A DNA stretch of 64,000 bases from Roseiarcus sp963835215 (GTDB taxonomy: Bacteria; Pseudomonadota; Alphaproteobacteria; Rhizobiales; Beijerinckiaceae), in assembly GCA_963835215.1 (NCBI GenBank), contig CAWIES010000002.1, positions 806,001 through 870,000 on the forward strand, in the 5' to 3' direction. Of the stretch, positions 19,837-28,137 are shown one piece after another. Every line of letters begins with the position of its first letter. The first letter of the stretch is position 1. The notes under the pieces are model-generated. The model saw only the letters and a program-made list of their open reading frames with translations. It was not told the origin of the DNA and did not search any database. The translations under genes and the position numbers were made by a program.

Positions 19837-21639
19837 TCACCCCTCCAGCCCCTCGCGTAAAATCTCCAGCTCGAGCCACTCGTCCTCCGCGCGATCGAGC
19901 GCGGCGCGTTTGTCGGCGTAGGCGTGGGTTGCGCGATCGAAGGCCGCGGCGTCGCGGGCGTGCAGGTCGACGTCGCCGAGCCGCGCTTCGAGCTTGGCGA
20001 TTTCGCTCTTCAGCGTCTCGATCCGTCCGGGCAGCGTTTCCAAAGCGCGCTTCTCGTTGAACGACAGCTTGCGCTTTGCCGTCGCTCGCGGCGCTGAGCG
20101 GGACTCTGTTTTCCCTGGCTTCACCGGCTCGGGCGACGATGGGCCGGCGAGCCCGTAGCCGCGCTGGGCGACCATGTCGGAATAGCCCCCAGCGTATTCG
20201 CGCCAACGCCCGTCGCCCTCGCTGACGATCACCGAAGTTGCGACGCGGTCGAGGAAGTCGCGGTCGTGGCTGACCAGCAGGATGGTGCCGGGATAGTCGC
20301 CGAGCAGCTCCTGCAACAATTCGAGCGTCTCGATGTCGAGATCATTGGTCGGCTCGTCGAGCGCCATCAGATTGGAGGGCTGCGCCAGCGCGCGCGCAAG
20401 CATCAACCGGCCGCGCTCGCCGCCCGACAGCTTGCCGATCGGGGTGCGCGCCTGTTCGGGCGAAAAGAGAAAGTCCTTCATGTAGCCGATGACGTGCTTG
20501 CGCTCGGTGTTGACCGAAACGTAATCGCTGCCCCCGCCGGTCAGTGCATCCGAAAGCGTCGTCGTCGGCTGCAACGCCGCGCGGCGCTGATCGAGGTTCG
20601 CCAGCATGACATTGACGCCGAGGCGCGCGTGACCCGAATCGGGTTGCTGCGCGCCGGTGAGCAGATTGACCAGCGTCGTCTTGCCCGCGCCATTGGCGCC
20701 GACGACGCCAACCCGCTCGCCGCGCATCACCCGCAGCGAGAAATCCTTCACCACCGACAATTCATCGTAGGCCTTGGCGAGACCTTCCGCCTCGATCACC
20801 AGCGCGCCCGACGCCTTCGTCTCCTGCGCGGCCATCGTCGCGACGCCCTCGGCGCGGCGCGCCTCGCGCTTGTCGCGCCTCAGCGCGGCGAGCTCGCCGA
20901 CCCGGCGCATGTTGCGCTTGCGCCGCGCGGTGACGCCGTAGCGCAGCCAATGCTCCTCATCGACAATCTTGCGATCGAGCTTGTGGCGGGCGATGTCCTC
21001 TTCCTCGATCAGCGCGTCGCGCCACGCCTCGAAAGCGGCAAAACCCTGGTCGAGCCGGCGGGTGCGGCCGCGATCGAGCCAGACCGTGGCGCGGGTCAGG
21101 TCGGCGAGCAGGCGCCGGTCGTGGCTGATCAGCGCGAAGGCCGCGCGGGAGCGGGCCAATGTCCGCTCCAGCCATTCGATCGCGACGACGTCGAGATGGT
21201 TAGTCGGCTCGTCGAGCAGCAGAATGTCGGGATCGGCCGCCAAGGCGCGGGCGATCGCCGCCCGGCGCGCCTCGCCGCCTGAAAGCAGCGCGGGATCGGA
21301 CTTCGGGTCGAGCCCGAGATCGTCCATCAGCGCCAGCGCGCGGTGCGGGCTCTCCTCGTCTTCGAGCCCGGCAAGGACAAAATCGAGCGTCGTCGCGTGG
21401 CCGCTGAGGTCCGGCTCCTGCGGCAGGTAGCGCAGCCGCGCGTTGGGCTGGACGAAGCGGCTGCCCCCATCGACGGCGGCCTCGCCGGCGGCGATGCGCA
21501 GCAGCGTCGATTTGCCCGAGCCGTTGCGCCCGACCAGCGCAATCCGGTCGCCCGGCGCGATCGACAATTCCGCGCCATCGAGCAGCGGCGCGCCGCCCAG
21601 CGTCAGGCGAATGTCTCGCAATTGCAATTGAGGCGGCAT
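19837..21639 (-). CDS. uup: ABC-F family ATPase (Uup-like)
   Basis: About 600 residues from the ATG at 21639 (MPPQLQLRDIRLTLGG); the open frame reaches 21678. There are two ABC cassettes without membrane domains. Walker A is GRNGSGKS and GANGAGKT, the signatures are LLSGGEARRAAIARAL and KLSGGERGRLMLARAL, and Walker B is LLLDEPTNHLD and MALDEPTNDLD. A basic linker (RRKRNMRRVGELAALRRDKR) and a C-terminal coiled-coil region complete the Uup architecture. Members act on ribosomes or branched DNA intermediates. It is divergent from pgi across 68 nt. Confidence 0.93.
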   Translation of the reverse strand: MPPQLQLRDIRLTLGGAPLLDGAELSIAPGDRIALVGRNGSGKSTLLRIAAGEAAVDGGSRFVQPNARLRYLPQEPDLSGHATTLDFVLAGLEDEESPHRALALMDDLGLDPKSDPALLSGGEARRAAIARALAADPDILLLDEPTNHLDVVAIEWLERTLARSRAAFALISHDRRLLADLTRATVWLDRGRTRRLDQGFAAFEAWRDALIEEEDIARHKLDRKIVDEEHWLRYGVTARRKRNMRRVGELAALRRDKREARRAEGVATMAAQETKASGALVIEAEGLAKAYDELSVVKDFSLRVMRGERVGVVGANGAGKTTLVNLLTGAQQPDSGHARLGVNVMLANLDQRRAALQPTTTLSDALTGGGSDYVSVNTERKHVIGYMKDFLFSPEQARTPIGKLSGGERGRLMLARALAQPSNLMALDEPTNDLDIETLELLQELLGDYPGTILLVSHDRDFLDRVATSVIVSEGDGRWREYAGGYSDMVAQRGYGLAGPSSPEPVKPGKTESRSAPRATAKRKLSFNEKRALETLPGRIETLKSEIAKLEARLGDVDLHARDAAAFDRATHAYADKRAALDRAEDEWLELEILREGLEG

Positions 21640-21707
21640 ATGAAGCATGCTCGGCGCGTGAAGACGGGCGCAACGCATAGTGCGCCGGGCCGGAAAGGGA
21701 AAGCTCC

Positions 21708-23354
21708 ATGGCAGAGACGACGACTGCGATCGTATTCGCCGAGCTCGCCGCCAAGCGCGCCGCCCTGCTCGCCCGCTCGGTTCTCGATCTCTTCGCCGCC
21801 GATCCCGGGCGGTTCGACCGCTTCCACGCCGAACTCGACGATCTTCTCTACGATTTCTCCAAACAGCGCCTCGACGGCGAGGCGTTCGCGCTGCTGCTGC
21901 GCCTCGCCGAGGTCGCCAATGTCGCGGCCAAGCGCGACGCGATGTTCCGTGGCGATCTGGTCAATACCACCGAGCGCCGCGCCGCGTTGCACAGCGCGCT
22001 GCGCAATTTCTCGGGCGAGCCGGTGCTGGTCGAGGGCGCGGACGTCATGCCTGAGGTCGAGGCGGTGCGCGCCAAAATGCTCGAATTCGCCGCCGACGTG
22101 CGCGAGGGCCGGGTGCGCGGCGCGCTCGGCCAGCCGATGACCGACGTCGTCAACATCGGCATCGGCGGCTCGGACCTCGGCCCGGCGATGGCGGCGCGGG
22201 CGCTCGCCCCCTTCGGACAGCCGAACCTCACCGCGCATTTCGTCTCCAATGTCGACGGCGCCGACATCGCCGACACGCTGCACGGGCTCGACCCGGCGCG
22301 CACGCTGTTCATCGTCTCCTCCAAGACCTTCACGACTCAGGAGACGATGACCAACGCGCATAGCGCGCGCGCCTGGATCGTCGCGGCGCTCGGCGAGGCC
22401 GCGGTGCCCGACCATTTCGCCGCCGTCTCGACCCAGCTCGACAAGGTCGCCGAATTCGGCGTCCAGCCGGACCGGGTGTTCGGTTTCTGGGACTGGGTCG
22501 GCGGGCGCTATTCGATCTGGTCGAGCATCGGCCTGCCGCTCGCCATTGTCGTCGGCCCCGAAGCCTTTATCGCATTCTTGCACGGGGGCTATGAAGTCGA
22601 CCGCCATTTCCGCGAGGCGCCGCCCGAGCGCAACATCCCGCTGCTGATGGGGCTGGTCAGCGTGTGGAACCGCAATCTGCTCGGCTACGCCTCGCAGGCG
22701 GTCATCCCCTATGACCAGCGCCTGGGCCGCTTTCCCGCCTATCTCCAGCAGTTGAACATGGAGAGCAACGGCAAGAGCGTCAGGCGCGACGGCGCTTCCG
22801 TCGAGCGCGCCACCGGGCCGATCGTCTGGGGCGAGCCCGGCACCAACGGCCAGCACGCCTTCTTCCAGTTGCTGCACCAGGGCACGGAAATCGCGCCGAT
22901 CGACTTCCTCGATCGCCGCCAAGCCAACCGACGCCGACGCGCATCATCACGAACTGCTGGTCGCCAATTGCTTCGCCCAGGGCGAAGCGCTGATGCGCGG
23001 ACGAACGCCGCGCCGAGGCCGAGGCGATCACACTCAAGCAGGGCGCGAGCCCCGCGGAGGCCGCGCGGCTGGCGCCGCACAAGACGTTCTCCGGCAGCCG
23101 GCCGACCTCGACGTTCCTCTATCGCCAGCTCGACGCCGCGCACGCTCGGCCGGCTGATCGCGCTCTACGAGCACAAGGTGTTCGTCGAAGCGGCGATCTG
23201 GGACATCAACCCGTTCGACCAATGGGGCGTCGAACTCGGCAAGGAACTCGCCTCCCGCCTCGCCCCGATCGTCGCCGACCCGACCGCCGACCTCAGCGCG
23301 CTCGACCGCTCGACCGCGGGGCTGATCGGCCATGTGCGGGCGCTGAGGGGGTGA
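21708..23354 (+). CDS. pgi: glucose-6-phosphate isomerase with three compensating frameshifts
   Basis: The frame stays open for 548 codons, but residues encoded by about 22909-23145 are scrambled (Arg/Pro-rich). Removing one base near 22909, one near 22995 and one near 23140 restores IAAKPTDADAHHHELLVANCFAQGEALMRG, then HKTFSGSRPTSTFLYRQLDARTLGRLIALYEH in segments, for a 547-residue Pgi. Intact motifs elsewhere are GIGGSDLGPAM, SSKTFTTQETMTNA, FWDWVGGRYSIWSSIG and GEPGTNGQHAFFQLLHQG. It interconverts glucose-6-P and fructose-6-P. Confidence 0.92.
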   Translation: MAETTTAIVFAELAAKRAALLARSVLDLFAADPGRFDRFHAELDDLLYDFSKQRLDGEAFALLLRLAEVANVAAKRDAMFRGDLVNTTERRAALHSALRNFSGEPVLVEGADVMPEVEAVRAKMLEFAADVREGRVRGALGQPMTDVVNIGIGGSDLGPAMAARALAPFGQPNLTAHFVSNVDGADIADTLHGLDPARTLFIVSSKTFTTQETMTNAHSARAWIVAALGEAAVPDHFAAVSTQLDKVAEFGVQPDRVFGFWDWVGGRYSIWSSIGLPLAIVVGPEAFIAFLHGGYEVDRHFREAPPERNIPLLMGLVSVWNRNLLGYASQAVIPYDQRLGRFPAYLQQLNMESNGKSVRRDGASVERATGPIVWGEPGTNGQHAFFQLLHQGTEIAPIDFLDRRQANRRRRASSRTAGRQLLRPGRSADARTNAAPRPRRSHSSRARAPRRPRGWRRTRRSPAAGRPRRSSIASSTPRTLGRLIALYEHKVFVEAAIWDINPFDQWGVELGKELASRLAPIVADPTADLSALDRSTAGLIGHVRALRG

Positions 23355-23394
23355 GATGCGGGAGTTCGGGAGGGGTTAGGTTTTCCCCCTCCGC

Positions 23395-23492
23395 CGTCAC
23401 GCCCGGACTTGATCCGGGCGCCCAGGCGGCGACAGCGGTGACTAGCGAGGATCGTCCCATCCTGGATACGCGGGTCAAGCCCGCGCATGACG
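23395..23492. repeat. dispersed palindromic repeat, type B (copy 1, 98 nt)
   Basis: It begins CGTCACGCCCGGACTTGATC, then CGGGCGCCCAGGCGGCGACAG and GGTGACTAGCGAGGATCGTC. It ends CGCGGGTCAAGCCCGCGCATGACG (split here for length). The outer ends are inverted repeats of each other. Four units of exactly 98 nt occur in the window. Confidence 0.9.
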
Positions 23493-23545
23493 CGGAGGGT
23501 GGCGTGCAGAAAGCATCCCTGCGAACTATCCGCACCCCCTCCGAC

Positions 23546-23643
23546 CGTCACGCCCGGACTCGATCCGGGCGCCCAGGCGGCGACAGCGGTGACTAGCTGG
23601 GACCGTCCCATCCTGGATACGCGGGTCAAGCCCGCGTATGACG
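23546..23643. repeat. dispersed palindromic repeat, type B (copy 2, 98 nt)
   Basis: Nearly identical to copy 1, with the right arm reading CGCGGGTCAAGCCCGCGTATGACG in two parts. It ends 31 nt before the stop of the GIY-YIG gene, which is on the minus strand. Together with copy 1 it fills the 320-nt region after pgi, in which I see no gene. Confidence 0.9.
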
Positions 23644-23674
23644 CGGAGGGCGCGTATAACGGGTCTGCGGCCCT

Positions 23675-23975
23675 TCACGAATTCAGCGTCTCATAGAGAT
23701 CGGCCCATTCTGGGTTCATCTCCTGAATCAGCGCCAGCTTCCACAAGACGCGGCCAATGTTTGATCGTCTTTTCGCGCTGAAAGGCGGTGCGGATGTCTT
23801 CGTGGAATTCGTAGTAGACGAGACGTTTCAATCCATGTTGCCTGGTGAAGCCGTCGGTCGAGCCCCTCGCGATGTTCGAAACCGCGTCGCGCGAGATCGG
23901 CTGGTGACGCCGACATAGAGCGTCGCCATCGCGCTCGTTCGTCATGATGTAAACGTGGCCGCCCTTCATTCGCAT
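23675..23975 (-). pseudogene. small GIY-YIG nuclease domain protein, four frameshifts
   Basis: Reading across frames gives MRMKGGHVYIMTNERDGD, then TLYVGVTS, then DLARRGFEHREGLD, then DGFTRQHGLKRLVYYEFHED, then IRTAFQREKTIKHWPR and LWKLALIQEMNPEWADLYET. This is a complete small GIY-YIG protein of the type common in Hyphomicrobiales (about 98 residues after removal of four single extra bases). VYI and YVG correspond to the GIY and YIG motifs. The frame also runs into the neighbouring aminopeptidase gene by accident. The gene sits among type B repeats on both sides. Whether the breaks are real or sequencing errors cannot be decided here. Confidence 0.8.
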
Positions 23976-24057
23976 GACGCCCGTGGCAATGTCCGCGCAC
24001 CTCCAACGCTGATCCCAGCGCTGTTGGCGTCGATACGTTCGCGACTGATCACGAAGC

Positions 24058-24098
24058 GTCACATCGCTGGATACGCGGGTCAAGCCCGCGTATGACGT
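24058..24098. repeat. truncated type B/A palindromic repeat
   Basis: CGTCACATCGCTGGATACGC followed by GGGTCAAGCCCGCGTATGACG is the right half of a type B unit fused to a short left end. It lies 82 nt upstream of the GIY-YIG start, and the rest of the 317-nt region up to the pepP stop is copy 3 of the repeat. Confidence 0.75.
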
Positions 24099-24172
24099 GT
24101 TGGATCGAGACGGAGAAAGACAACTTGCGGGCAACGTCGCGTCTCGCATCCGGCCGTCGCGCTCCCTCTCCG

Positions 24173-24270
24173 CGTCACGCCCGGGCTTGACCCGGCCATC
24201 CAGGCGGCGACAGCGGTGACTAGCTGGGACCGTCCCATCCTGGGTACGCGGGTCAAGCCCGCGTATGACG
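24173..24270. repeat. dispersed palindromic repeat, type B (copy 3, chimeric left arm)
   Basis: 98 nt long like copies 1, 2 and 4. The left arm reads CGTCACGCCCGGGCTTGACC then CGGCCATCCAGGCGGCGACAG, mixing type A and type B features, which suggests recombination or gene conversion among units. It ends 22 nt before the pepP stop. Confidence 0.85.
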
Positions 24271-24292
24271 CGGAGGATGGGGCTGCGGAATA

Positions 24293-26140
24293 TCACCCCA
24301 CCCGCCGCGTCGCCTGCTCTCAGCCACTTGCGCGTCTCCGCGTCGACCAGCGGCGAGAGTTTGGCGCGCACGTCGCGGTGGTAGGCGTCGAGCCAGGCGA
24401 TCTCTTGCGCATCCAGCAGCTTCGGCTCGACCAGCCTGAGGTCGATCGGGGCGAAGCTGATGGTCTCGAAGCCCAGCGTCGGACGCTCGGCGCCGCGCAC
24501 GGCGATCTCGCGCACGACGACGAGATTTTCGGTGCGGATGCCGTAGCGGCCGGCGGCGTAATAGCCGGGCTCGTTGGAGATGATCATGCCGGGCAGCAAG
24601 CGCGGTCGCGTCGGCCTTGGCGATGCGCTGCGGCCCCTCGTGCACCGAAAGATAGACGCCGACGCCATGGCCCGTGCCGTGGTCGAAGTCGAGCCCGGCG
24701 CGCCACAGAGCCGCGCGCGCCAGCGTGTCGAGCTGGCGCGCCCGTCGTCCCTTTCAGAAAAATCGCGCGGGCAATCGCGATATGCCCCTTCAGCACCCGG
24801 GTGAAGCGGTCGCGCATCTCGGCGCTCGGCCGGCCGACGATCATGGTCCGCGTGATGTCGGTCGTGCCGTCCTCATACTGGGCGCCGCTGTCGATCGAGG
24901 AAGATTCCCCGACCGATCGGCAGATTGGAGGTCTCGCTGACGCGGTAGTGGGGACTGGCGGCGTGCGGGCCAAAGGCGGAAATGGTCGGAAAGGAAATCT
25001 CCTTGAGCGCGCCGGTCTCGCGGCGGAACGTCTCCAGCGCCTCCGCCGCGTCGATCTCGGTGAGAGAGCCCTTGGGCGCCTCGCGATCGAACCAGGCGAA
25101 AAAGCGGGCCAACGCCGCGCCGTCGCGCAAATGCGCGGCGCGCGCGCCGGCGAGCTCGACGCTGTTCTTGACCGCCTTCATCAGCGTGATCGGATCGGCG
25201 CCGAGCGACGCCGCGCCGCCCGCCGCCTCTAACGCCTGCGTGAGGCGCGCCGGCGCGGTGCGGCGTCGAAGGCGACGCGCGCGCCCGCGGCGCCGAGGCC
25301 GGTGATGAAATCGACCAGCCGCTCCGGCGCCGCGATCTCGGCGAGTCGAGCGAGACGCGCGCGGATCGGATCGGCGAGTTTGCGCCCATCGACGAACAGG
25401 GTCGGCCGGCCCGCGCGCGGCGCGTAGGCGAAGGCGAGCGGCAATGGCGTATGGGCGACGTCGGCGCCGCGAATGTTGAACAGCCAGGCGACATTGTGCG
25501 CGTCGCTGACCAGGAGGCCGTCTTTGCCGGCGAGCGCGGCGCGCAGGCGCTTCAGCTTCGCCGCTGCGCTCTCGCCGGCGAAACGTTCAGGCTGAGCGCT
25601 GGATCGGCGCGCAAGGAGGCGCCGGACGGTCGGACCAGATCGCGTCGATCGGGTTCGAATTCGACCGCGACCAGCTCGCCGCCTGCGGCGCGGCAGGCCT
25701 TGGCGAAGCGCTCGACGGCGGCCGGGGTGTGCAGCCAGGGATCGTAGCCGAGCGCCTCGCCGGATTTGAGATGGCTCTCGATCCAGGCGGTCGGCGGCTC
25801 GTCGACGACGTGCCGGACTTTGAAGACTTTGCCGTCAACCTGCTCGGCCGCCTGCAATGTGTAGCGGCCGTCGACGAACACCGCCGCAGCTTTGTCCCGA
25901 GCACCAGCGCCAATCCCGCCGAGCCGGAAAAGCCGGTCAGCCACAGCAAGCGTTCGGCGCGCGGCGGGCACGTATTCGTTCTGGTGTTCGTCGGCGCGCG
26001 GGACGATGAAGCCGGCGAGACCGCGCGCGACGAGTTCGCGCGCGCAGCGCGGCGACGCGCTCGGCGCCGTGGGCCGGGCCGCCGAGCTCGGCGAAAGTTT
26101 GATATTTTGCGACGAACTTCGCCGGGGCGACGTCGCTCAC
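24293..26140 (-). pseudogene. pepP: Xaa-Pro aminopeptidase (M24B), broken by many small indels
   Basis: Pieces in all three minus frames line up in order. They are MSDVAPAKFVAKYQTFAELG (GTG start at 26140), LLWLTGFSGSAGLALVLGTK, VFVDGRYTLQAAEQVDGKVF, AYAPRAGRPTLFVDGRKLAD, TLMKAVKNSVELAGARAAHL, DSGAQYEDGTTDITRTM (metal Asp pair), HGTGHGVGVYLSVHEG (metal His) and MIISNEPGYYAAGRYGIRTE (metal Glu). It ends WLEQATRRVG at 24293. This is a full three-domain cytoplasmic aminopeptidase P of about 600 residues, which removes N-terminal residues preceding proline. At least six frame changes are needed, all in otherwise conserved sequence. The start overlaps the hpt stop by 4 nt. Confidence 0.85.
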
Positions 26141-26689
26141 GGCTGACCGGCTCCCGTCACCACATGGCCGATGAACGGCAGCTCGCGATAGGAATGGGCG
26201 ACGTCCATGCCGTAGCCGACGACGAACTCATCCGGGCAGACGAAACCGACGAAGTCGGCGACGATCGGCACCTCGCGCTTGTCGCGCTTTTCGAGCAGCG
26301 TGCAGACCAGCACGCGCCGCGCGCCGCGCGCAACCAGCAGATCCTTGGCGAAGGCGAGCGTGCGGCCGGATTCGAGAATGTCGTCGACCAGCACGACGTC
26401 GCGATCCTTCACCGACGGATTCGATGTCGCGCAGGATCTTCACCGAACCCGCTGGAGACCGTGCCTTCGCGATAGCTCGAGAGATGGAAGAACTCGACAT
26501 GCGGCTCGAGGCCGACGCGATACATCGCGCGCAGCAGGTCGGCGGCGAACATGAACGAGCCCTTGAGGATCGCGACCACCAGCAGATCCTTGGGCTCGAC
26601 GGCGGCGATCTCCTTGGCGAGCGGCAGCCGTGCGCTCGGCGATCTTCTGTTCCGAAAAGAGGACTTCGACCTTGCCGCGCGCCGCTCAT
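26137..26689 (-). pseudogene. hpt: hypoxanthine phosphoribosyltransferase, four frameshifts
   Basis: Across frames the product reads MSGA, GKVEVLFSEQKIAERTAA, LAKEIAAVEPKDLLVVAILK, GSFMFAADLLRAMYRVGLEP, HVEFFHLSSYREGTVSSG, SVKILRDIES, SVKDRD and then VVLVDDILESGRTLAFAKDL with the PRPP-binding motif intact. Removing four single extra bases gives 182 residues, the normal Hpt length. It salvages hypoxanthine and guanine with PRPP. Its start overlaps the upstream zinc-ribbon gene stop (ATGA), and its stop overlaps the pepP start (GTGA). This indicates a translationally coupled three-gene operon. Confidence 0.85.
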
Positions 26690-27361
26690 GATCCCTCCGG
26701 GCCGAGGGCGAGTTTATCGCCCGGCGCGACGAATTTCACCAGCGCATCGACGACGCCAGGCGGCGGGGCGGCGAGGCGGGCGACGAACGGCGCGCGCTCG
26801 CCGGCCGCCAGCCGATCCTTGGGCGGGCGGGTGGTCCAGACATAGAGCTCGCGCCCATCGGCGCCGCGCAGCGCGATGCGCAGATCGGGGGCGGCGGTCT
26901 CGCGCTGACGCAAGTTGACGAGCGAGCCCTCGACCGACCAGCAACGTCTTGTCGCCGCCCTGGCCGAGATGGGCGCTGACGTTCGACGATCGCGAGGCCG
27001 GTCAGGTTCACCGGCAGACCGATCGCCTGCATAAAAGCCGGCCGTCGCGCGGCAACGCGCGGACGATCGCCTCGCGCGCGCCGACCGCGCCCATGGCGCA
27101 GCCAAGGGCCGCCCCGCAGGCGAGCGAGGCGGCGACGCGCCGCGCGCCGGCGCCGAACCCTGCGCCCTTGCGCGCGCGGCCAACGGGGGGATGTGGCCGG
27201 GCGACGTCACCGTCCGAGGCCAGCGATCCGGCAAGCGTCTGGCGCGGCGCCAGCTCCCAGCTCCGCCCGCAGCGCGCGCAGCGAAACTGGCAGGCGTGAT
27301 CGCCGAGAATCTCATCGGGAATGTGATATGAAGCGGAGCAGGTTCTGCAGGCGATAAACAT
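26686..27361 (-). pseudogene. MJ0042-type zinc-ribbon / DUF3426-like membrane protein, frameshifted
   Basis: The N-terminus MFIACRTCSASYHIPDEIL followed by FRCARCGRSWEL gives the CxxC...CxxC zinc ribbon of the MJ0042 family (residues 1-36). A low-complexity linker and one hydrophobic helix (ASLACGAALGCAMGAVGA) come next. The C-terminal part in other frames reads IGLPVNLTGLAIV, VEGSLVNLRQRETAAPDLRI and LRGADGRELYVWTTRPPKDR, typical of DUF3426. At least two frame changes are needed. Function unknown; in alphaproteobacteria this gene is commonly divergent from ftsEX, as here. Confidence 0.8.
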
Positions 27362-27421
27362 GGCGAATCAGCCCCGCTCCAGCCCGGTAGGGGATGGCTT
27401 GGCATTTGGTCGCGTTCATGG

Positions 27422-27436
27422 TTAAGGCCGCGTTAA
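27422..27436. promoter_or_regulatory. perfect CtrA-type site upstream of ftsEX
   Basis: TTAA-GGCCGCG-TTAA matches the full CtrA consensus TTAA-N7-TTAA. It lies 25 nt before the ftsE start and 61 nt before the divergent zinc-ribbon gene, in a 100-nt intergenic region. CtrA control of ftsE has, to my recollection, been reported in Brucella; binding here is inferred from the motif only. Confidence 0.6.
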
Positions 27437-27461
27437 GCGCTCCATCCCGCGAGGGTCGTCG

Positions 27462-28137
27462 TTGCTGCGCTTTGACAATGTCGGCTTGCGCTATGGCATC
27501 GGCCCGGAGATCGTGCGCGACCTCAATTTCGCCATCGCGCCGCAGAGCTTTCAGTTCCTGACCGGCCCGTCGGGGGCGGGCAAGACGACGCTGCTGCAAA
27601 CTGATGCTGCTGTCGCTGCGCCCGACCCGCGGCGTGGTGCAGATTTTCGGCGCGGACGCCGCCAAGCTCGACAAGGACGAGATCACGGCCATCCGCCGGC
27701 GGATCGGCGTCGTGTTCCAGGATTTTCGCCTGCTCGACCATCTCACGACTTACGAAAACGTCGCCCTGCCGCTGCGCGTGATGGGGCGCAACGAGGCGGG
27801 CTATCGCGCCGAGGTCGTCGAGCTCTTGCGCTGGGTCGGCCTCGGCGACCGCATGAACGCGCTACCGCCGGTGCTCTCGGGCGGCGAGAAACAGCGCGCA
27901 GCGATCGCCCGCGCGCTGATCGTGCGCCCCGAGCTGCTGCTCGCCGACGAGCCGACCGGCAACGTCGATCCGAGCCTCGCGCGCCGCCTGCTGCGGCTGT
28001 TCGTCGAGCTGCACAAGTCCGGCACGGCGGTCGTCATCGCCACCCACGATCTGTCGCTGATGGACCAGTTCGGCTTCGCCCGCCGCCTGGTGGTCGGCGA
28101 CGGGCAATTGCGGGTCTTCGAGGGCGACGCGAAATGA
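27462..28137 (+). CDS. ftsE: cell division ATP-binding protein FtsE, one frameshift
   Basis: The ABC ATPase of the FtsEX complex, which couples the divisome to peptidoglycan hydrolysis. It starts at TTG 27462 (MLRFDNVGLRYG) with Walker A GPSGAGKTTLL. One extra A near 27600 (GCAAACTG) changes frame; without it the protein continues LMLLSLRPTRG through VVFQDFRLLDHLTTYENVAL, LSGGEKQRAAIARAL and LLADEPTGNVD to a normal 224 residues. Its stop overlaps the ftsX start by 4 nt. A perfect CtrA palindrome is 25 nt upstream. Confidence 0.93.

Noticed and set aside
23691..24668. Apparent single protein joining aminopeptidase P C-terminus to a GIY-YIG domain
   Set aside because: The joining segment is translated repeat sequence; a corrected frame ends pepP at 24293 and the GIY-YIG gene has its own start near 23975.
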